6,659 bases of DNA from JBDREF01 sp043820045 (GTDB taxonomy: Bacteria > Planctomycetota > Phycisphaerae > Sedimentisphaerales > Anaerobacaceae), in NCBI GenBank assembly GCA_043820045.1, contig JBDREF010000108.1, positions 1-6,659 on the forward strand, given 5' to 3'. How positions within the stretch are numbered: position 1 is the first letter of the stretch; each line of letters opens with the position of its first letter. The notes under the pieces are model-generated. The model ran no database searches, had not been told where the DNA came from, and saw nothing but the letters and a program-made list of their open reading frames with translations. The translations under genes and the position numbers were made by a program. Shown here one piece after another: positions 1 to 5,232 of the stretch.

Positions 1-193
1 TGCGATTGCCGATGGGCAAGCCAAAGCCGGCCGGCTTTTCCGGCAGTAAGCCGGCGATTCTCTTGATACGATTCTGGTCAGCCTTTTCGCTCTGTCCGAG
101 GACATTACTTTGGAGAAAAGCCGTATGGTTGAAGATGAACAAAAGAATCGTCAGGGTCGGCAGCATTCGGCGTTGCGTGATTTGCATTGTCAT
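1..193 (-). CDS. Secreted protein, probably heparinase II/III-like, N-terminal part only
   Basis: An ATG on the minus strand at 193 opens a frame of 64 codons that has no stop and runs off the left edge. AAGGA (204-200, minus strand) lies 6 bases before it, a good ribosome binding site. The N-terminus has basic residues (QRR), then a hydrophobic stretch LPTLTILLFIF and a polar turn near residues 28-36, so it looks like a Sec signal peptide. The mature start, around residues 43-64, reads RIAGLLPEKPAGFGLPIGNR. From memory, this LPEKPxGFGxPIxxR pattern resembles the region just after the signal peptide in planctomycete heparinase II/III-like proteins, which are exported polysaccharide lyases. 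The catalytic domains lie outside the window, so the product is inferred from about 20 residues. A secreted glycan-active enzyme fits the divergent ThuA/GH172 operon. The gene call is much safer than the product name. Confidence 0.6.
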   Translation of the reverse strand, partial: MTMQITQRRMLPTLTILLFIFNHTAFLQSNVLGQSEKADQNRIKRIAGLLPEKPAGFGLPIGNR

Positions 194-239
194 AGCGGTT
201 CCTTTCCATTTCCAACCATTGGGGTTTGCAGAATACGAA

Positions 240-267
240 CAAATACTACCAGAGGGCCGGTCGTCAA
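240..267 (-). promoter_or_regulatory. Candidate promoter of the divergent partial gene
   Basis: On the minus strand TTGACG (267-262, 5 of 6 matches to the -35 consensus) is followed after 16 bases by TATTTG (245-240, 3 of 6). Transcription would start near 233, leaving a leader of about 40 bases before the ATG at 193. The -35 is good and the -10 is poor. Confidence 0.35.
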
Positions 268-366
268 GCAAGCCTGGAAACGGTCCCCTGACAATCTCAA
301 AGTGCCGGCCGCAAAGGTATCCGCCGCGGCGCCGACCAGAGGGTATTGGATGCTGTAGTTTTTTGC

Positions 367-396
367 TTGCAATTTGGCCTGAGTCCAGACAATATT
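367..396 (+). promoter_or_regulatory. Weak candidate promoter of the thuA-like operon
   Basis: TTGCAA (367-372) and AATATT (391-396) are 18 bases apart and each matches the sigma70 consensus at 4 of 6 positions. If real, transcription starts near 402 and the palindrome at 416-428 lies just downstream, where a bound repressor could block it. Many intergenic regions contain matches this weak. Confidence 0.25.
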
Positions 397-415
397 CAAC
401 AAGCTTAGCACTTAT

Positions 416-428
416 CGTTTTGTAAACG
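416..428. promoter_or_regulatory. Palindrome CGTTT-TGT-AAACG, possible LacI-family operator
   Basis: This is a perfect 5-bp inverted repeat around a 3-base centre, 73 bases before the thuA-like start. Operators of LacI/GalR-family regulators often contain CGTTT/AAACG half sites, and these regulators commonly control sugar genes. A half-site-like TGGAAACGG also occurs at 275-283. No regulator gene is in the window, so the function is inferred. Confidence 0.3.
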
Positions 429-445
429 GCGAGGGGGCAACATAT

Positions 446-505
446 ATGCCGAAAAGCATGCGTCATTCATGGCGGATATTACAGATTGAAAGGGAGAAGT
501 TATGA
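446..505 (+). CDS. Possible 19-residue leader peptide coupled to the thuA-like gene
   Basis: An ATG at 446 follows a purine-rich AGGGGG stretch (432-437) by 8 bases and opens 19 codons. It ends in a TGA (503-505) that overlaps the ATG of the thuA-like gene as ATGA. The peptide is basic (MPKSMRHSWR...REKL), with no run of one amino acid that would suggest a classical attenuator. The ATGA overlap is the arrangement seen in translational coupling, and the ribosome binding site of the downstream gene lies inside this frame. A chance ORF of this size is quite possible. Confidence 0.3.
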   Translation: MPKSMRHSWRILQIEREKL

Positions 506-1458
506 AAAGCAAGATGGTTGTCTATTTGTTGGCCGTAGTTGCAGTTGGCTTGCAGGTCGTATCAAGCTTATCAGCGGTCGAAGCTCCGGAACCTCGCAGT
601 TGCAGCGAAGTCGAAGCCGTCCTCGCCAAAGCCCCGAAGTCGCCGGCACGGCGAGAGCTGCGTGACCTCAATGTAGCTCTTCTCGCATTCGAAAAGGACC
701 ACGGCCCCAACGAGCATGATTATCCGCTGTGGCAGAAGCGATGGGCGGTTCTGCTCGGCGGCAAAGAGGCCGGAGATGAAAGGCAGGTTAATCTCTACGG
801 CCCGGCACCGAAAGGACAGAAACAAGTTCTTGCCGGTGCGCCGAAAGTGCATGTTTCAACTGCCAAAGGCTGGCCGAGCAGGGAGCAATTCGAGACCGCC
901 GATCTGATTGTCGCATTCTGCTACGTCCAGTATGACGCGCAAAGGCTCAAGGAACTGGAGAAGTTCCTCTCTCGCGGCGGAGGATATGTCATTCTGCACC
1001 CTGCCGTGATCGTTCCCGAAGGCCAGGATATCGTAGAGGAGGCGGCCGGAATCATGGGGTTGGCATGGGAATACGATTACACGCGCTGGCGCCATGGATA
1101 CGTGGACCTGAAGATCACAGCTTCGGAGCATCCAATTTGTTTGGGATTGCCTGACAAAATTCATTTGCTGGACGAGGCGTACTGGCCTTTGAAGGGAGAC
1201 CGCAGCAAGGTCACGATATTGGCCACTTCGGATGAGACAATCAGCAAGGACTCCGACGAAACCCGGCCGGAACCGATGTTCTACACCTTCGAGTACGGCA
1301 AAGGGCGTGTTTTCAGTTGCGTACTCGGGCATTATACATGGACGTTTGACGACCCTTACTGCCGCATTCTGTTGCTCCGCGGCATGGCCTGGGCGGCCAA
1401 TGAATCGCCGTACCGGTTTGATCGGCTGGTGCTCAGGGGCGTTGAGTTGAGCGATTAG
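502..1458 (+). CDS. Exported ThuA-like domain protein
   Basis: This 318-residue protein has a signal peptide (residues 1-25; hydrophobic VVYLLAVVAVGL, cleavage probably near SLSA). Residues 65 to 302 match the ThuA-like family (trehalose utilisation type, glutamine-amidotransferase-like fold). Visible landmarks are EHDYPLWQKRW (71-81), ADLIVAF (133-139), GGGYVILHPAV (159-169), GKGRVF (266-271) and GHYTWTFDDP followed by LLLRGMAWAA (276-299). This last block is typical of the planctomycete branch. ThuA proteins are linked to disaccharide use, including keto-sugar routes in rhizobia, but the reaction of the exported branch is not established. AGGGAG (491-496) lies 5 bases before the ATG. The GH172 gene follows after 41 bases, so the two are probably cotranscribed. 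The family assignment is firm; substrate and activity are unknown. Confidence 0.88.
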   Translation: MKSKMVVYLLAVVAVGLQVVSSLSAVEAPEPRSCSEVEAVLAKAPKSPARRELRDLNVALLAFEKDHGPNEHDYPLWQKRWAVLLGGKEAGDERQVNLYGPAPKGQKQVLAGAPKVHVSTAKGWPSREQFETADLIVAFCYVQYDAQRLKELEKFLSRGGGYVILHPAVIVPEGQDIVEEAAGIMGLAWEYDYTRWRHGYVDLKITASEHPICLGLPDKIHLLDEAYWPLKGDRSKVTILATSDETISKDSDETRPEPMFYTFEYGKGRVFSCVLGHYTWTFDDPYCRILLLRGMAWAANESPYRFDRLVLRGVELSD

Positions 1459-1488
1459 AGTCAGTAGTGAAGGTTAACCAATTTTGGA

Positions 1489-1494
1489 AAGGAG
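1489..1494 (+). promoter_or_regulatory. Ribosome binding site that sets the GH172 start
   Basis: AAGGAG ends 5 bases before the ATG at 1500. It decides against the in-frame GTG at 1467, which would put 11 extra residues before the signal peptide and has no good binding site. Confidence 0.8.
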
Positions 1495-1499
1495 AGTTT

Positions 1500-2696
1500 A
1501 TGGTATTCACAGGAAAAATAAGGGCGAAGCTTGATTCGAAAAATGCCATTGAGAGAAATCTCGGCATGTGGATGCTTTGTGCGTTCGTGTCAGTTACTTT
1601 TTCAGCAAGCGCTCTGTATGGACAGGAGCCGCAGTTTGACGGCTTGAACATGAACATGGGAAATCTGGCGCGTCTGTCGTCCGCAAAGACGCATTCAATC
1701 AGCCCGGAGAATTTCACCGGTGAAAAAGGCAAAGGCGGCATGGCGACAAAGGGGACGGGTGCGAACGCGGCACGTGAGCTGGGACAGGGCTGGAAGATTT
1801 CTCCTTCCGTCGGGATTGCGGCGGGACACACATTTGTCATGGCCGATGTCAAGGGTGCCGGGGCAATCCAGCACATCTGGATGACTCCCACCGGCAACAA
1901 TCGGCTGAACATTCTGCGGATATACTGGGATGGCGAGGAGAATCCTTCTGTTGAATGCCCTGCCGGCGATTTTTTTGCGTGCGGTCTTGGACAATACACG
2001 AAAGTCACGTCGCTGGCCGTTTGCGTAAATCCCATGAGCGGGTTTAACTGTTACTGGCAGATGCCGTTTCGCAAGAGCTTTAAGATTACAATGACCAACA
2101 TGGATGAGAAATCGATGGTTCTGTACTACCAAATCGATTACACGCTGACTGACGTTGCGAAAGACATGGCCTACTTCCATGCCCAGTTTCGCCGGGTCAA
2201 TCCGCTGCCGGAGAAGGAAGTCTATACCATTCTTGACGGCGTCCGCGGGCAGGGACAATATGTCGGAACCTACATGGCGTGGGGTTCGAACAGCCCGGGT
2301 TGGTGGGGTGAAGGCGAGATCAAGTTCTTTATAGACGGCGACAAAGAATTCCCGACGATTTGCGGCACCGGCACGGAAGATTATTTCTGCGGCTCTTACG
2401 GCTTTCAAAAGCCCGGCACGCGCGATTATCAGGAGTTCAACACGCCGTACGCGGGTATGCCGCAGGTTATTATGTCGGATACGCAACCCTGGTTCAGTCT
2501 GTATCGCTGGCACATTGTGGACCCGATAAGATTCGAACAGGACCTGAGGGTGACGATGCAGGCGCTCGGATGGAAGAGTGAAGGAAGGTATCTGCCTCTG
2601 CAGGATGACCTTTCTTCGGTCGCTTACTGGTACCAGACCGAGCCACATGCCGCTTTTCCGAGGCTGCCCGACAAGGATTCGCTGGCAGGCAAGTGA
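1500..2696 (+). CDS. Exported DUF2961 protein, glycoside hydrolase family GH172
   Basis: From the ATG at 1500 the protein has 398 residues, normal for a single-domain DUF2961 member. It opens with a long basic n-region and a hydrophobic stretch (about residues 23-40, MWMLCAFVSVTFSASALYG), so it is probably exported with cleavage near ALYG-Q. The rest is the family domain: SPENFTGEKGKGG (69-81), GTGANAARELGQGWK (85-99), GAIQHIWMT (121-129), WWGEGEIKFFIDGD (268-281), GTGTEDYF (289-296), FSLYRWHI (332-339) and QALGWK (354-359). GH172 members of known activity are alpha-D-fructofuranosidases/difructose-dianhydride enzymes and exo-D-arabinofuranosidases, which use two glutamates. Glu271 or Glu273 in WWGEGE and Glu293 in GTGTEDYF are the likely pair. 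The substrate cannot be read from the sequence. It is the second gene of the thuA-like operon. No strong terminator follows. Confidence 0.9.
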   Translation: MVFTGKIRAKLDSKNAIERNLGMWMLCAFVSVTFSASALYGQEPQFDGLNMNMGNLARLSSAKTHSISPENFTGEKGKGGMATKGTGANAARELGQGWKISPSVGIAAGHTFVMADVKGAGAIQHIWMTPTGNNRLNILRIYWDGEENPSVECPAGDFFACGLGQYTKVTSLAVCVNPMSGFNCYWQMPFRKSFKITMTNMDEKSMVLYYQIDYTLTDVAKDMAYFHAQFRRVNPLPEKEVYTILDGVRGQGQYVGTYMAWGSNSPGWWGEGEIKFFIDGDKEFPTICGTGTEDYFCGSYGFQKPGTRDYQEFNTPYAGMPQVIMSDTQPWFSLYRWHIVDPIRFEQDLRVTMQALGWKSEGRYLPLQDDLSSVAYWYQTEPHAAFPRLPDKDSLAGK

Positions 2697-2760
2697 GGCG
2701 GCTCAATCGGAACGGGACGCGCATCGGGCCCGGCCGGTTTATATAAGACCGATATTTCCG

Positions 2761-2790
2761 TTGACATGCTCAGAGGGAACTTATTATACT
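2761..2790 (+). promoter_or_regulatory. Strong sigma70-type promoter of the tRNA gene
   Basis: TTGACA (2761-2766) is a perfect -35 and TATACT (2785-2790) matches the -10 at 5 of 6 positions; the spacer is 18 bases. Transcription would start near 2797, about 14 bases before the mature tRNA, as expected for a stable-RNA gene. Confidence 0.8.
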
Positions 2791-2810
2791 TGTGAGTCTC
2801 AAGAGTTGGA

Positions 2811-2884
<74 letters not shown>

Positions 2885-3207
2885 TTCAAGAACGCCGTTC
2901 TTGCGTCAACGATACGCACAACCCATTTACGTTTTTTCCATGGTCTCGGGGTCTGCCGTGTCGATCATGCTCAGATACGGTTGATGTTGCTTTTCCGGCT
3001 ATGATAGCGGGATAGGTGGCAGTTCAGGCCTGTGCCGATACGCGTAGCATAGGGCCACTTTTATTCGATCTTGGATTCGGCGGAGAGATGGTGGATGCGC
3101 TACATCAGTGGCGTCTGATAATACAGGTTCGCGAAAAACCTCATGGGTTAGCCGCCCTGCCGTCCCGAGCTAAAGACATGGAACTCTGGTCTTGAAGGCA
3201 CAGCTTG
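2885..3207. other. Gene-free stretch between the tRNA and the lipoprotein gene
   Basis: Apart from the inverted repeat next to the tRNA I find no supportable gene in these 323 bases. The minus strand has one stop-free frame, 3169 to 3002 (56 codons, with internal LRRIQDRIKVALCYAYRHRPEL). It has no ATG and no ribosome binding site. It could be a decayed gene, part of a dispersed noncoding repeat, or chance. A weak 4-bp hairpin with a short T-run (minus strand, 3149 to 3134) follows the lipoprotein gene and is too poor to call a terminator. Confidence 0.6.
2887..2903 (+). terminator. Inverted repeat after the tRNA, possible terminator or processing hairpin
   Basis: CAAGAAC-GCC-GTTCTTG forms a perfect 7-bp stem with a 3-base loop, starting 3 bases after the tRNA. 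No T-run follows, so intrinsic termination is uncertain. It may instead protect or guide 3'-end processing of the precursor. Confidence 0.4.
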
Positions 3208-3717
3208 TCAGATTTCGCTCTGAGTTGCTGCGACGTTCTGCTTGCACATCAGCGTCTCCGTGCCCTTTGCGATGGCGGCGGCATCTTCGCTCTGATGATA
3301 TCTCAGTCTAAGACGAACATCCTCAGGGAGAGTATAAGGAAGCCTGGCGGTGAAATGCGACGACCGGGTTCTTGCCTTCGGAATATTGCGCGGACTGTAC
3401 GGAACGCTGATAAGGTCCAGAATCGTACCGTCACCGGCCACCAGCGCCATGTCAACATGTCCCCTGGCCGCATCACAGCAATTATCGGAGGAACGCTTTA
3501 CCTTGCCGTAGATCACCAGCGTATCTCCATCCTCATACGCGTGAACGTCGCTGATGGAGGCATTCTCCTCCGGGACGCGCTCAAGCAAAACGGGTGTTTC
3601 CTTAGAGTATTTGGCATTGCCGGTCGTGCAGCCTGAAAACGCTACTGTTGCAAGTGCCAGACTCAGTCCAGTAATAAGCATTGAAATTCTATTGGTCATC
3701 ACCCTATTCCGTCTCAT
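3208..3717 (-). CDS. Small uncharacterised lipoprotein
   Basis: The 169-residue protein begins MRRNRVMTNR, then a hydrophobic segment (residues 11-27) and a lipobox ending AFSGC with the lipid-bearing cysteine at 30. Residue 31 is Thr, not Asp, so by the enterobacterial rule it would go to the outer membrane. The mature part has alternating hydrophobic strands (ISDVHAYEDGDTLVIYGKVKR, in pieces from 55 to 75; GHVDMALVAGDGTILDLISV, 86-105; SSHFTARLPY, 119-128), suggesting a small beta-sandwich. A CC pair (80-81) before DAARGHVD stands out. I do not know a function. The start at 3717 is chosen because GGAGG (3728-3724) sits 6 bases before it. An in-frame ATG at 3813 overlaps the -10 of the promoter and would bury the signal peptide. 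Confidence 0.8.
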   Translation of the reverse strand: MRRNRVMTNRISMLITGLSLALATVAFSGCTTGNAKYSKETPVLLERVPEENASISDVHAYEDGDTLVIYGKVKRSSDNCCDAARGHVDMALVAGDGTILDLISVPYSPRNIPKARTRSSHFTARLPYTLPEDVRLRLRYHQSEDAAAIAKGTETLMCKQNVAATQSEI

Positions 3718-3723
3718 TCTAAC

Positions 3724-3728
3724 CCTCC
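3724..3728 (-). promoter_or_regulatory. Ribosome binding site that sets the lipoprotein start
   Basis: GGAGG on the minus strand, 6 bases before the ATG at 3717, is a full Shine-Dalgarno core. It favours 3717 over the ATGs at 3813 and 3699, neither of which has a comparable site. Confidence 0.8.
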
Positions 3729-3811
3729 ACGCAGGTGGCACTGCCAGGTACATGCCAAACGAAACTTTTTGAATGAATGCCGAAAGCCCGTACCCACCTG
3801 TCTCAAAAACC

Positions 3812-3840
3812 ATTGTAGCAGCAAAGGCCCGCTATTTCAA
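3812..3840 (-). promoter_or_regulatory. Sigma70-type promoter of the lipoprotein gene
   Basis: On the minus strand TTGAAA (3840-3835, 5 of 6) and TACAAT (3817-3812, 5 of 6) are separated by the ideal 17 bases. Transcription would start near 3805, giving a leader of about 88 bases that contains a small TGGC-AGT-GCCA inverted repeat. Confidence 0.7.
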
Positions 3841-4662
3841 GGAAATTATGGGTGAACGTGGTCTCAATCTGCCGGATATTGGCTTCTTGAGAAGGCAAGA
3901 GAGATATTATGGGGTCAGACAAGTGAGGTTTTTGCGTGCGGATAGTCTCTTGGAACCGTCAGCCTGTCGGCATGAAGATTCTGACGCTGCGGCCGCTATG
4001 GGCAATAATGGGAACGATTCATATCTGAGAGGCATATTCTCGCTCTCTGGAATGACAAACCCTCTGTACTTCTCAAGGAAGTCGTTGCTGCCCCTTTTGC
4101 CATTCCCAAGCGCCCTTGTGAACAAGAATCAGGTAGTTTCCGAAATTAACTGCCCCGTGGAATATGTCGAACAGTTCACGAAACACCTTTGTAGGGCTGA
4201 AAATGTTAAATGGGGAATTGACTAATCTGTTCACATATGTCGATTTGGCATTCCGCGGCATGCGGGCCGGATGGCCAATGAGATATAGCGCAGAAACGAG
4301 TGGCGCAAGCACACCGGGCACACACCCTTTCTCGGTTTTCATTAGTGTCTGTTTGCAGATGCCGATTCGAGTTTCTCATCTGTTGTTCTTCACTGAGGAA
4401 GTAACGACTCTGGATGTTGATTCGTCCGGCTGTGCCGCTGTCCGTATTGGAATCTAAACGTCCTGTGGCCTGCGAATCGCGTTGGGACAGACAGTCTTTG
4501 TGGTGTTGTGAAGTAGCGCTGATGCCAAAGTAAACAGCAAACGGTCATGTCAGAGGCTGTTGGCGATACTTGAAGGGCATTAGTTGCTCTCTAATTGGAT
4601 TGCCGTAGCGTTTTTGTTGTTAGGAGTACTCTCATTGTTAAATAGTTTTAGGAGAACCTATT

Positions 4663-5208
4663 ATGGCACAAGTAGCATCTCAAACACAGCAGTCCAACAA
4701 GGCAATGTTGGAACGAGAAGGCAAGTATTTGACCTTCGCCCTCGGACCCGAGGAGTACGGGCTTGAGATCCTAAAGGTCCGCGAGATTATCGGCTACATG
4801 GATATAACCGCGGTTCCGCAGACGCCTCATCATGTCAAAGGCGTAATAAATCTGCGGGGGCAGGTCATACCCGTAATCGACTTGCGGGCCAAGTTCGGGA
4901 TGGAGACCGCCGAAGTTACGGAGCAGACCTGCATCATCGTCGTCGAGACGTCGCAGGCCAATCGCAAGTTCAGCACCGGAATTGTGGTTGATCGCGTACA
5001 GGAGGTACTGGACATATCCGGTGAAGACATAGAAGAGGCGCCCCAGTTCGGTTCGAGCGTCAACACTGATTTCATCCTTGGTATGGGCAAGATCGGCGAG
5101 TCCGTCAAGATTCTGTTGGATATCGACAGGGTATTAGCCGGAACGGATTTTCAGAGTCTCTCGCGTACAGCCACGCGGGAAACACTGGAAACCGCAGACG
5201 AACAGTAA
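4663..5208 (+). CDS. cheW: CheW-family chemotaxis coupling protein
   Basis: CheW is a cytoplasmic adaptor that links methyl-accepting chemoreceptors to the histidine kinase CheA in receptor arrays. The 181 residues contain one CheW domain (about 19-160): KYLTFALGPEEYGLEILKVREI (in pieces, 21-42), VKGVINLRGQVIPVIDLRAKFG (58-79, with the family NLRG and PVIDLR signatures), TGIVVDRVQEVLDI (105-118) and FILGMGKIGESVKILLDIDRVL (137-158). A polar 18-residue head and a 20-residue acidic tail extend the domain, and there is no CheA or receiver domain. AGGAG (4650-4654) lies 8 bases before the ATG. An in-frame ATG at 4705 is a less likely start. The porin gene starts 24 bases after the stop, so the two are probably cotranscribed. 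No other chemotaxis gene is in the window. Confidence 0.95.
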   Translation: MAQVASQTQQSNKAMLEREGKYLTFALGPEEYGLEILKVREIIGYMDITAVPQTPHHVKGVINLRGQVIPVIDLRAKFGMETAEVTEQTCIIVVETSQANRKFSTGIVVDRVQEVLDISGEDIEEAPQFGSSVNTDFILGMGKIGESVKILLDIDRVLAGTDFQSLSRTATRETLETADEQ

Positions 5209-5232
5209 CGGTTCAAGCGAGAAAGGCCGGAA

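Larger units (their letters stand above)
194..501. other. Divergent intergenic region between the partial gene and the thuA-like operon
   Basis: These 308 bases separate two genes transcribed away from each other, so promoters for both should lie here. I see a candidate minus-strand promoter (240-267), a weaker plus-strand candidate (367-396), a 13-bp palindrome (416-428) and a short possible leader ORF (446-505). Open frames across 6-425 on the plus strand and 190-411 on the minus strand have no recognisable family, and the former overlaps the partial gene antisense. I treat both as chance. Confidence 0.7.
3718..4662. other. Long gene-poor stretch before cheW
   Basis: These 945 bases hold the lipoprotein promoter and the cheW ribosome binding site, but no gene I can support. 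Open frames at 3773-4225 (plus, 150 codons), 4164-4457 (plus), 4073-4342 (minus, 89 codons) and 3907-4125 (minus) match no family I recognise. The two I checked for a ribosome binding site (3773 plus, 4342 minus) have none. The two minus-strand frames meet near 4073-4125 in different phases, which would fit a decayed gene with a frameshift, but nothing confirms that. No RNA gene or riboswitch was recognised. Confidence 0.6.

Noticed and set aside
6..425. A 139-codon open frame on the plus strand
   Set aside because: It has no recognisable domain and overlaps the antisense secreted-protein start, which has a ribosome binding site and signal peptide.
1467..1499. GTG start adding 11 residues to the GH172 protein
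   Set aside because: The AAGGAG at 1489-1494 fits the ATG at 1500, and the extra residues would only lengthen an already long signal-peptide n-region.
1695..2648. A 317-codon open frame on the minus strand
   Set aside because: It lies wholly antisense to the GH172 gene, whose family match is unmistakable, and its own translation resembles no family.
2723..2753. Possible terminator after the GH172 gene (ATCGG ... CCGAT)
   Set aside because: The stem is only 5 bp around a 21-base loop, alternative pairings compete, and no T-run follows.
3904..3925. TATGGGGTCAGACAAG, similar to motifs seen near REP-associated transposase remnants
   Set aside because: One short match with no paired repeat or transposase nearby is not enough to call a mobile element.
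3773..4225. A 150-codon open frame on the plus strand
   Set aside because: No ribosome binding site precedes the ATG, it matches no family I know, and it runs across the lipoprotein promoter. It is kept only as a note on the gene-poor stretch.
4559..4573. RpoN-like promoter (TTGGCGATACTTGA) upstream of cheW
   Set aside because: The GG element is present but the required GC at the -12 position is missing.
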